A stretch of DNA of 64,000 nucleotides, from positions 558,001-622,000 of the forward strand of contig NC_089445.1 of the NCBI RefSeq assembly GCF_026210795.1, written 5' to 3'. This document shows, piece after piece, positions 25,240 to 35,736 of this stretch. Both the position numbers and the translations under genes were made by a program. Below the pieces are notes generated by a model, which saw only the letters and a program-made list of their open reading frames with translations, was not told the origin of the DNA and made no database searches. Source of the stretch: Rhizophagus irregularis. Its lineage: Eukaryota; Glomeromycota; Glomeromycetes; Glomerales; Glomeraceae. Each line of letters begins with the position of its first letter. Within the stretch, counting starts at the first letter, position 1.

Positions 25240-28200
25240 CGATATTTAATAATAATATTCCTAATAATCATTCCTTTTCTCCTTTCCCTCTTATTAATTT
25301 TGGACAAATCAATGTTAATGGTTTATGCTCTCCTGTTCGACGATTACATTTGTTAAATTATTTCCTTCATTCCTCTTTTGGCGTTTTATCTTTAAATGAT
25401 ACTCATCTTACCCCTTCTAGTGCTAAATTTATTTATCAAAATGAACACTCCCAATATAATTTTAAGTCCTATTGGACTCCTTTCCCTTCTAATTCACGAC
25501 CTCATGATGGTGTTGGTCTTTTACTTCGCCATCCTTTACATAAACATGTTCAGAAGATTGATCCTTGAAATGGTCGTCTTTTAAAATTAGATCTTTTTTT
25601 TCATCAAACAAAAATTTCTATTATCTCTGTTTATATTCCTCCTTATCATTCTATTCACTATAAAGAACGTGATGCTATTTTTACACAACTTAATTTGTGG
25701 CTTGATAAAGCCCGTTCTAATAATTATCACGTAATCATCCTTGGTGACTTTAATGCAGATGAAATTTCTCATTCACATCTTCCTCAATATCATTTTGAAA
25801 ATTTTGCATCACTTTTTTCTCGGCTATTTTACGCATCATCAATCCCATATTTCTTTCGATTTCAGGTCCCAGTCCTACCTTTTATCATCAAAATGGTTCT
25901 TCAAGACTTGATTATATTTATTTACCCCTGGATTTCCTGCTCCCAGTCTTTCTCTTATGTTGAAACTTGTCCTAAGTTGAATGATAATCAATTTACCGAC
26001 CACTGTGTACTTATAACAGCATTTGACTTTAGCTCTTGTTTCGCTACTCTAGCTAAAGCTAGATTAAAACAAAAAAGTGAACAACGCACTATTTTTCTTT
26101 ACAAAAATTTAAAGGATGATATTTGGGATCGATTTTCCAATGAAGTCAATTTACGTCTTGAACTCTACTTAGCCACAAATCATCCTTCCATATCTTCACT
26201 CTCAGCTCTTTCTTTAGATAAACTTTGGCACGCTCTTAAACGCTCTATACTTGGTGGTGCCATAGACTCTTTACCGTTTCAACATGTATCCAATACCTAT
26301 CATCATAAATATCCTCCTGAGCTTACAATGCTTATTGCTATCAACAAATTCTTGAATAGATTATTGTTTAAATTGACCACGTCTCGACCTAGTCATCCCG
26401 CTCAAATTTCACAAATGCTTAATTCTTTACCTACACAGTTGACTCTTTTGAAATCTCTTTTAACTGATTATACTATACCTATTTATAGTACAACACCACT
26501 TTCCGCTTTTGTCAAATTTTTGCGTTCGCAAAAAGCTTTGGTCTCTGCTTATCTTTCCACACAATTTCATCAACATCGTATGGATTCCATTGAATATTAT
26601 ACTGCTCTTAGAGATGAACATTTCTTTACATCACCGGGATCTTTTATCTCTTCAGCTTTGTCAGTGGAACACGTTTCCATCGTTCTTGATAGAGTTTTGG
26701 TTGTAATTGACTCTAAACCTATTATTTACTTACCGATCCTTCAGATATCAAACAAGCTGCTATTAAACATTTCCAATCGGTTGTTACTCCTCCTTTGGTC
26801 CAGCATTCTTCTACTGCTTCATTTCCTCCTCGCTGGCAAAGAGCATATGCTCCTATCTCTGACATTGACTCATCCTTATATAACTCGGTCATGTCTCCTA
26901 TACTGGAGTTGCCAAATTGAGAACACCATCCAGTCTAGCGCCTAATAACAAAGCCTCTGGTCCTTCCAAGATCTCTTATGAGATGCTCAAACATTTAACT
27001 GGAGAAGCCTTTAATTTATCCCTTATATTAGCTAATGCTTGACTTACTCATGAAAATATTCCTGCTGATTGGCGTGAAGCGCTTGTTTATCCTATTCCGA
27101 AGCCTCATGAATTTGATGCACAATTAAAGAATACGCGACTTATTACTTTATTAGAAACTATACGAAAATGTTATTACAACTCGACTTTCAAAAATCCTAG
27201 CTGATAACCACAAGTACTTCAAGGTGGTAATTTTGCTGACTACCAGGCGGTTCTACAGACATTCCTATTAAGACTGCTTCGATGCTATTATTCATTAACG
27301 CCGCTTTGACAAACCGACGACCAAGAATTATGGGATTGCTTCCCAAGATATTTCTAAAGCCTTTGATTCGATTGATTTAAGTACGCTAAATTGGCTTTAA
27401 TTCGTTTGCATATCCCGTCCTTGTTGATTAAATTTATCATCAATCTTTTACATTACGTAACAACAAAATTATTACCCATTATTATTGATACTTCTAGATA
27501 TAGAGCTAGAATTGGTATTGACTCAGGTGAAATTATTTCTCCGTTATTATGGGTAATTTATTTAGATCCGCTTACAACACTTAATCGCAGAAGTTTGCGA
27601 TCCCTTTATTTTGAAATCCTCTGCGTTAATGGATTATTCTCCTTCGATGTATTACGAACAATATAATCTTCCTGTTTCTCATATTACATTCACGCATTTA
27701 TCTCTACTTTGATTGCTTCATCTAAACGAGGAATTAAAGATCGCCTCTCCATTACTGCTGAATTCTATACTTTGAATAATACTCAAGCAAATTCTGCAAA
27801 ATACATTCTTCTCTTCTTCTGAACAATTTCTTTCTCAAACCGTAGCGTTTGGATCTTTTTCCTTCTCCTTTAATTTCAACTAAGATTTTTACTTTAAAGC
27901 CATTGTCTACTTCTTTCCGTTTTAGGTGTTTGGTTTTGTCTTTCAGCTTCTTCTCGCTTTGTGTATAATCAAGCTATTTCTATGGTCAAAGACATGGCTG
28001 CTTTACTTAACCCTAAAAGCTTTGGCACAACATGTACTTTACCTTTATAATGTTATCCCATCTCCGGGCGCTTGAATTTCGCCTTCAAACCACATTATTT
28101 GCTGAATCGACCATTAATCGTATGGTTTTCCCAATGCTTTCCCTTATTCGACAGAAGGCTGTTTTTGCTTTAGTCACTCCTTTTGCTGCGCTTTTTACAT

Positions 28201-30642
28201 TGTTGCCGTTCTCAATCCAACAAGCATTTGGCCGATTTTTATCATCTCATGCGGCTTCCGCGGGCAACGAATTTTTTTCTCACCCATTACATGTCTCTTT
28301 GCCAATTATATAATTACTTATCTCCAAGGCTTTCTGGATTGTGATGCCTGTCCTTCTATTATTGACTTGGCACCATGGTCTCATTCCTTTTCTCTTCGAA
28401 CACATTCTTTATTTAATTCTTTATTGTTCTCTTCTCGATTGAATATCACGTGGTCATTATTGTTCTGACCTCTGAGGAAAGATCTACATCCGGCGATTCC
28501 ACTCCAGTCTATTTTATCTAAAGAATTATTTACTTCCATGAAAAATGTTCGAAAAAACTTCTGTACTCGTTTCTCTGCCCAATTGGTTATTCTGCGCGTT
28601 CTCGAATTTTCATTGAAAGATTTACGCTTTCTTAAACGAGTGCTTCGAACAAAGGATCTGTGCCTGCTTGGTTCATTTATTTATTTAATTTAGTTGTTAT
28701 TTCTAATTCTTCTTCTTTTTTTGTTTTACCGCAATTTAGAATACCTAATTCCCATACTGTAGCTTCTATTTCTTTTATTATATATTAGTTAAAATTATTT
28801 GTTTAATTCTGTCATTATTTTCAATCGTAATACTAACTCTTTCCTTGTTGGCCGTGTAATCATTACTTATCCTGCTCCGCGAAATGAAGCTCTTATTTCA
28901 CATTGGATTGCGTCATCTGTCGATGACTTATTGTCTGAATTTACTGCCACTGCTGCTACGCCCTGCTATTCCGCGATCCTCTACCTCTAAGACATTGATT
29001 AAATCACGTCCCTCTGAAGCGTGTTTTTCTTAGCGTGCCTTTATCAAATCTTATCCGTTACCCTACGAAGCTTCGTACTTATATACATGCGGACACTCCT
29101 TCGGTTTTACTTTCCACCTCGTTAGGCTATGCCAAATCTTTATTATTATTTCATCTTTTTGCCCCAGTTCGTCCACTTCTTATGAATAATCAAGTGGCTA
29201 GGATTTCTGATATTCAACTTCTTCCTTCGGTGTCTACACTCTATATTGATGGCTCTTTCCTTCCTCTCTCTAGTCATTCAACATCTTCGATGACTTATGC
29301 ATGGACTGCTATCGATTCTGATGGCTTTATTCTTGAATCTTCTTATAATATCATTCCTTCTCTTTTTCCTTTTGCATTGCGTTCAGAAATTTTTGCTTTA
29401 TTGCATGGACTGGACTCCCTCTTTCGAAATTCTACAATTACAGTCGCGACTGATTGTGCTCAATTAATTTCCTTATGGTCTTTGTACGTGGATGCTCCCT
29501 TTATTTCTAAATTGCTTAAAGAATCCAACCACCTTTTGTGGTCTTCAGTACGAGCTATTATTTCACAAAAGAATCTGGAAGTCACTTTAATCAAGGTTCC
29601 TGCTCACGCTGATGACTTTTTGAATAATCACGTAGATGATTTAGCAAAAGCTGCCCATACGGACTTGCATCTTCCCTTTCAGTCGCCTGAACTTCTGGCT
29701 CCTTGCATTTTACAATTTAATTCTTTATCTGTGAATATGAATATTCAGAAATTTATTAGAGAAATTTTTGATGCCAAGAATCTTTTAACTCTTGCTATAT
29801 TACCAAGATTTAATCCTAATTCCTCTCTTTCTGACATCGATTGGGCTTGTACCAAATTTTGTTTTAATAATAATCAATTAAATTTTTCCCATCGGAATGA
29901 CCGCTCTGAATTTTGTGCTTTCCGTATCAAGATCCTATTAGATATGCTTCCGACACTCACAACTCTTTAGCGATGAAAGCCTTATCTCTATGATCTGAGT
30001 TGGCTTTGTCTTCAGTGCAACTCCTCTCCTGAGACGTTAGACCACTTATGGACTTGTCCTTATATTTTACCTGAATTTAGTCCTTTTAATACTTTCAAAA
30101 CACTTCTACTGGACATTCGAACTGATTGTCTTGATAAACTCCTTTCTGCGACTCCTTTAACATCTTTACCAGATTCTTTTGTTGCTGAATTTACGGCTAT
30201 TGACTGTTGGGAATGTGACTCTCCTTCAAATTCTTGTCTGCGACTCGCACATGGACTTATACCGATGTCTCTTACAGGTTTTCTTAGAACCTATTTTTCA
30301 CCATCCATTATCTGGTCTATCTTAGATAAGCCTTTGCACAACTTTCATTTTGACCTTTATATTCAAATCTGGTTGTGCCGTTCAGTTTTCTTTCATAATT
30401 GGGAATCAGCTCAAGGCATTACTAATAAACTGAAATCGTCCGCCTTTGGACCCTTTCCTATTTCTTATTCTTCCTCTGAACTTTCTCCTGCTCTTTCGAC
30501 ACCTTCTCTGGCGACAGTTTCCTTGGATTCCTGGATTTCTTGGATATCCTCTTATGTAATCCGTGGTGGATCTTGGATTTCACACTTGGATTTTTGGCGC
30601 CACTTAACAGTTCAGCCTCTACTTAGGATTTCTTTTGGGTAA
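25240..30642 (+). pseudogene. LINE-C ORF2: endonuclease, reverse transcriptase, RNase H (multiply broken)
   Basis: Endonuclease motifs are readable (FGQINVNGLCSP, ILGDFNADE, TDHCVLITAFD) but a TGA at 25566-25568 replaces the Trp codon found in LINE-A. Reverse transcriptase remnants include PIPKPHEFDAQLKNTR, ISKAFDSID and GIDSGEIISPLLWVIYLDPL. The segment that should encode FMDD (about 27690-27715) is rearranged, so the catalytic aspartates are lost. RNase H lies at 29035-29970 (YIDGSFLPL, ATDCAQLISLW, KVPAHADDFLNNHVDDLA), then an in-frame TAG, and the C-terminus ends at 30642. Confidence 0.85.
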
Positions 30643-30960
30643 CGAATTGGATCTTAAGGCATGCTGGATAATTGACTCACACTGGCCTTCAGGTAAAGTT
30701 GGGGTATGCGTATTCTGTAATAGTTTAGTTTTTCTTTACTTAATTTTATTTTGTTTAGATTTCTTTACTTGTATGAATCGTGAAGCTAGTTTTTTTTATT
30801 TTTTATGTTTAATTTGTATTCTGGTTTTGTAATATTGTTCAATTTGATTACTTTCTTTTCGTTTAAAATTTAATAATAAAAGATAAAGTCATAAGACTGT
30901 TTGCTCATAATCACCAAATATGGACTGTCCCAAATGTGTGACTATAAAGAGAGTTGACCG

Positions 30961-31962
30961 TAAAAAAAAAATTAATCTTTTAATTTTTTTATTATTTATT
31001 CTGATTTGAAAAATAATTGTAGTTTTTTTATTTTATCAATTTATTCCATCTATTAATATTAAAAAAATGATTATAATACCATTTAAACCATTTTAATAAA
31101 AGAATTTTAATGAACTATTAATCATTTTTCTACAATTATTGGATGGCAAGTTATTGCACAAAATGGATTCTAATTAATTAGAAAAAATTAAAAAAAGAAA
31201 TTAAACTGAATTATTCAAAGTTTTAGGTATTATAGATGTAATTTAAATTGATCAAATAGATGATAAATTTGATGAATAACAGATTATCAGATTATAATCT
31301 TTTTTTTTATAAAAAAAAAATTTATTTTAAAATCTTTCTTCATAATGAAATATGCTTTAAATCTAATCAATCTAGATATCTAGTCATCTATCTGAATTTT
31401 GATCAGATTCAAATTGATTTATTTATATTATTAGATTAACTAGATGATTTATTGAATATCTGATCAATAACTAGTATTCCATACAAATTAAATTTTTCTT
31501 CTGAAATTCAATTTAATTTGGATTCAATTTAAATTCAATTTAACTTTTAAAATAATTATCTTAGAATTTAGTGATCCAATTTTAATATTTTTTTTTTTAA
31601 TCAATAGCTTTCATTATTCTAATTAAAATAAAAAAAAATCATCAAAATTGGACTGCTAGATCAAAAGTTATTTGTAAAATACATTTTTGCCTTTCAAAAG
31701 TAATTAAAGTCACATTATATTACAAATCAATTTATACGAAATATTATTAGATCAATCTGATAATCTATTAGTAATACCAGTTTAACCAGATATCTGATTA
31801 ATTTGATGAATAAAAAAATTTTTTTTTTTTACTTTTAACAATAACTTTATTTAATAAAAAATATTACAAATATAATTATACTATAAATCTATATTAATAT
31901 CAATATACTATTCTATTAACTTTATACATCTTTTTTTTTATAGTAACACAATATAAACTTAA
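30961..31962. other. AT-rich interval with one MITE copy
   Basis: No gene is visible. The interval contains the MITE at 31472-31749 and several ATCTGATTAGAT-like short repeats (31260-31460 and 31730-31810). Confidence 0.5.
31472..31749 (+). mobile_element. MITE family M1, copy 1
   Basis: The ends TAGTATTCCATACAAATTAA and, reversed, TAATATTTCGTATAAATTG are inverted. The body carries ATTGGACTGCTAGATCAAAA and AAAATACATTTTTGCC. The same body occurs in reverse at 44267-44544, which fixes the element limits. It is about 278 bp with no coding capacity. Confidence 0.72.
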
Positions 31963-31994
31963 TTCGTGATCCGCCAGTGAACCATAAAATTTGA

Positions 31995-32201
31995 CTATTA
32001 AAAGGCGGTGATAAGTTCATATATATTTTTATCAATAATTTAGAATCTGTGATTCCGGAGAAAAAATATGGGATAACACTTGTTATTGGTCGTAGTGACG
32101 TAAAATCATTACCATTAGAAGCGTCGCATGAGGCAGAATCCGATGAACCAAATTTTATTTTCCTACAACTACTAGATGATGAGTTATCTTTAAAATTTTA
32201 A
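31995..32201 (+). pseudogene. Coding-like fragment inside the TTAA element
   Basis: The frame is open for 68 codons from just after a TGA to the TAA at 32199-32201, with no ATG at its start. It contains YGITLVIGRSDVKSLPLEA and SDEPNFIFLQLLDDELSLKF. The amino-acid composition is balanced and unlike the Lys/Asn/Ile-rich noise around it. It could be a terminal exon, a fragment captured by the transposon, or a relic of a transposase. I do not recognise it. Confidence 0.35.
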
Positions 32202-32340
32202 AATACTAAATTTTTCTTTTTTTCAAATTCAAATTTTCAGCTCTTATGAAAGTGTCTTATGGTGCTTAAAATTTTTACCGGTCTTTTATTATTAAGATAG
32301 CCAAATGGCATATTTTTATGCCCATAATATTAGTTTTCAT

Positions 32341-32560
32341 TAAGGTTGCTTGCCAAAACCTCTCCAAAATCCTGCGATAAATTTCGGCAAGATTTTACTA
32401 TATGTTTACTATAGTTTCGGCAGGGTTTCGGCAGTTTCGGCAAATGGGAGTTTCAGCATTTCGGCAAAATTTCGGCAGGATTTTTAATATGATTTAATAT
32501 AGTTTCGGCATTTTCCGTATAGGTTTTGGCAGTTATTAAGAAGGTTTCGGCAAGCAACCT
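32341..32560. mobile_element. MITE with TTGCTTGCC ends and 10-bp target duplication
   Basis: The direct repeat TAGTTTTCAT lies at 32331-32340 and 32561-32570. The termini are inverted (AGGTTGCTTGCCAAAACCT left; AGGTTGCTTGCCGAAACCTT on the reverse of the right). The interior repeats TTTCGGCA many times in direct and inverted order. A diverged partial copy starts at 62656. The 10-bp duplication suggests a Mutator-like origin. Confidence 0.78.
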
Positions 32561-32904
32561 TAGTTTTCATATAATATTTTAGTAATTTGTACCTTGCATT
32601 GGCGGAACTGTAGATTCCGCACTATTAGTAAATATATATATAACTTTTACCGGAATTTAATAGCCAAGTTTTATGGTTCACTGGGAGATCACGAATTAAA
32701 TTTTAATTTAAAAATAATGTAAAATATATAAATTTCAAATCTTAGTTGCAAAAATCATATTTATTTTGACTTTTTATAACATATATTTTTTACACCTTAA
32801 ATTTTAATAGTATCTATAAATATTGCTATTATTAAATTACTATTGCTATTTTTATTTCCTTACTTATGCAATTTTTTACACTATAAAATTTTCTGATGTA
32901 TATA

Positions 32905-34900
32905 CAATCAGCTTTCTATAAATGCATTCTCTATAAATACATATCCTTTATAAATGGATTTGATACGAAATCCCAAAACTTGAAATTTTGAAGGTATATA
33001 ATATAATTCCAGTACTCTAAATCCTAAAATATCAAAATCTTGAATTACTATAATCCTAACATTTTTCATAGGCCCAATACTTTATAATCCTGAAATTCAA
33101 CTGAAATACTAAAAAGAAAAATTTTGAAATTTATTAATTAAAGAAAGACATATGTGCTGATTTTTGGAATTAGTCTAAATTAAGATTTTTATAAAAATTT
33201 AATATTTTAGTAAGATTAACATTACACAAATCTAAATTAAATATGTGTTACATATTTATGTAACTTAGATTTAATAAAAAATAAAAAAAATTTTTTTAAT
33301 AAATAACGGTAATAACCACTTCTTTTTCCCCATCACTGCCCATCACTTTTCCATCATTTTTCTATTCACTTTTATTAAATATGACAAAAAAGTTTATAAG
33401 CAAATATAGCAGTTATTTTTAAGTGGTAAGTAAAAGAAAAAATTTAATATTTTATATACATAAATAAGACATATTTTTTCATAATTTTTAGCTTTAATTT
33501 ATTGTTTTTTCTTTGTAAAAAATACATGCAAATAAAAAATAATTATGATGTAAAATAGTTGTAAAATGAATAATAAGATATTCTTTTTTTTTCAAAATAA
33601 CTAATTATGTATTTGTTTTTTATCTTTTAAAATTATTTTATTAGATTTATTCTACTAAAATCCTTAAATGGCAAATAAAATCTTTTAAATAAAGTAAAAG
33701 AATTTGGGATTCTCTTATGAAAGCATTTTTTGGTAAGAAATAAAATTTTTAGATCGGACTTTATGCAGGTGACAAAATCGTGCATTATTATTCCTAGAGA
33801 TATGCTAACGTCATCATTTTACATTCATTTGAAAGCTGAGAATTTGCTCTATCGTAAGAATCAAAGATCAGGAAAATTGGATCACTGAATGAGGCGTAAT
33901 TAACGATCAAAGTCAAATCAAATTTAAAAATTAAAAATAAATATATTAGACGTAATTATTCACAATCCAGTGATTCAATTCATTTGATTTTAGGCTTATT
34001 AGATAGACCTCAATTTTCTCTTTCAAATGAATATAATTTCATTCGTATAGCTTGCATCTACAGGTATTTAATAATTTTTTTTATATCAGATTTTATCAAA
34101 CTTATAAAATTTTATATTAATAATATAATTGATGATTTCTAAACATCTACATATATTAAACGAATTATTTTAAATTTATTTTAAAGATAAAAGTTGGTAT
34201 CACCTTAGGGAGCAAAGATCATTCAAATTGAATCACTACATGTGAAGTAATTAATGATCAAATTTAGATAAAATTCAATAAATATACTGAATGTGATTAC
34301 TGAACAACTAGTGATTCAATTTATTTGATTTTAGATTCATCAGATAGATCTCGATTTTCTCTTTCAAATGAATGTAAATTTATTTGTATAGCTTATTTCT
34401 ACGAAGAATTATCAATGATTTTGTCATGAGAGTTATATTTGATCTTTTAAATTTTAATGATATTTTATATTAAAAAAAAATTAAAAATTATATAATTAAT
34501 TAGTTTTTTTTGCATTATCTAGTATAAATTTATTATTCTTATATAAATGATAATTTATATTTGCTTTAATAAAATTATTTTTATGTAAAAAAATTAGATT
34601 CCAAGAATCGGCCTATATGAAAATCAATATTTATATAAAGATGCCAGAATTATAAAATTCAGAATTTTGACAATTTGGTATTTAAGTATTTTGGGATTTT
34701 GACATTTCAGGATTTAGAATGTCAAGATAATATACCTTCAGGATTTTGAGTTTCAGGATTTTAGACAGATTTCTTATAAATACACCTGTTATTTAGTTTC
34801 AATTTAAGTCTTAATACTAAATGCATAATTTATATATATATATATTTTAATTATAAATGCACCTTTTAATAGTATACCAGAAATTACATAATTATATTCA
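32905..34900. repeat. Inverted-repeat region around a diverged direct duplication
   Basis: Bases 32905-33100 (CTATAAATACAT, AAATCCTAAAATATCAAAATC) and about 34615-34800 (reverse: AAATCCTGAAATGTCAAAATC, TGAAGGTATATTATCTTGAC) are inverted copies. Between them two diverged direct copies of about 200 bp occur (33840-34065 and 34205-34415), sharing ATTTTCTCTTTCAAATGAAT and GTGATTCAATT near their right ends. The left end CAATCAGCTTTCTATAAATG resembles the CAGTCAAC ends of the pogo-like elements. No gene is seen here. Confidence 0.6.
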
Positions 34901-34992
34901 ATTATATATCTGACCTTCTACCTTCATGTGATTTGATTCTGATTGGCTAAAAAAATATATATAATATATAATATTATATTAAAAGATATATA

Positions 34993-35170
34993 TATATATT
35001 ATAATACAATTAATTTGCTATCTAATAATTTAATTTGCATAAACTTTTTTTTTGTTTTGTAACCCTATTTATGCTTTATAAACCAAAAAAAAATTCATAA
35101 AATTGAACTGCTAAATGGTAAGATAATTGTTTTAATAAATAAATTACTATATATTATATATATTATAATA
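34993..35170. repeat. AT-rich repeat unit, copy 1
   Basis: The unit runs AATTTGCATAAAC, a T tract, TTTTGTAA, TTTATGCTTTATAAACC, an A tract, then TTGAACTGCTAAATGGTAAG. Two further copies follow in tandem at 43965-44266, beyond the LINE-D-bearing element, so that element probably sits within an ancestral tandem array. Confidence 0.6.
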
Positions 35171-35306
35171 TACACTGGTAAAAAAATGGTCTATCCTACA
35201 CATATCCTACACATATCTTACATATATCGGATACTTAAAATGTAGAAAATCATACACAAATAATACACATATCATACACATATCGAGTACTTATATATAT
35301 AGTATA

Positions 35307-35600
35307 CACTGGTCAAAAACCAATATATCAGGTAGCAGATATGTATCAGATATGTACCCGATATGTGTAGTATTAATGCAGAAAATCGGGTACCCGATAT
35401 GTGTAAGATATATGTAAATATATATATCATATACATATCGGGTACTGATATGTATATGATATATATATAATATGTAGACGATATATATATTTACACATAT
35501 CTTACATATATCGGGTACCCGATTTTCTGCATTAATACTACACATATCGGGTACATATCTGATACATATCTGCTACCCGATATATTGGTTTTCGACTAGT
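35307..35600. repeat. Near-perfect fold-back palindrome
   Basis: Bases from about 35316 to 35430 and from about 35470 to 35593 are near-exact reverse complements, with ACCAATATATCAGGTAGCAG on the left and its complement on the right. The arms are rich in GGGTACCCGATATGTGTA-like units. The outer ends (CACTGGTCAAAAACC) resemble those of the surrounding CACTGGT element, so this may be a second copy nested or duplicated inside it. Confidence 0.78.
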
Positions 35601-35736
35601 AGTAGTAACTCTCTCCTGAATTTTTCAAAAAACGAAAATTTCGGACGAAAAATATTTTTTTATTATTTTTAAAAAATAATACAAGCTACTAATAAAATTT
35701 TATATTTTATATATTCCCAACTCAAAGCCCTCTACT

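Larger units (their letters stand above)
22965..30906 (+). mobile_element. LINE-C, near full-length, heavily decayed
   Basis: The 18-bp direct repeat ATAATCACCAAATATGGA lies at 22947-22964 and 30907-30924. ORF1 starts at 23073 and ORF2 remnants run to 30642, followed by a 3' tail matching LINE-A and LINE-B. Many stops, indels and a damaged catalytic box make it non-functional. It lies directly downstream of LINE-B in the same orientation and uses the same target. Confidence 0.88.
11848..30960. mobile_element. TA-flanked DNA transposon interrupted by three LINEs
   Basis: The left end is CAGTCAACTCCCTCTATAGT after TA (11846-11847). The right end, read inwards from 30960, is CGGTCAACTCTCTTTATAGT with TA at 30961-30962. 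The two ends are inverted copies. Both sides carry repeats of TATAGTCAC. Removing the three LINEs and one copy of each target duplication leaves about 0.8 kb made of 11848-12143, 19999-20477 and roughly 30925-30960. The remainder contains no transposase, so it is a non-autonomous pogo/Tc1-mariner-like element. Confidence 0.8.
31963..32695. mobile_element. TTAA-flanked inverted-repeat element
   Basis: TTAA occurs on both sides (31959-31962 and 32696-32699). The ends match over about 40 bp in inverted orientation: TTCGTGATCCGCCAGTGAAC on the left and TTCGTGATCTCCCAGTGAAC on the reverse of the right, both followed by CATAAAA. A TTAA duplication is typical of piggyBac-like elements, though these ends do not begin with the usual CCC. 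Inside are a coding-like fragment (31995-32201) and a second nested element (32341-32560). Confidence 0.8.

Noticed and set aside
11848-30960. An LTR retrotransposon or a large mobile element of the Starship kind
   Set aside because: There are no long terminal direct repeats, no integrase, protease or tyrosine-recombinase motifs; the content is explained by LINEs in a small inverted-repeat element.
35291-35545. 84-codon minus-strand frame rich in Tyr/Ile/His
   Set aside because: It arises from the palindromic GATATGTGTA repeats of the fold-back element and is low complexity.
35173-35600. Repeated short units suggesting a CRISPR array
   Set aside because: The units are palindromic and variable in spacing, lie in fungal DNA next to LINE insertions, and have no cas-like genes.
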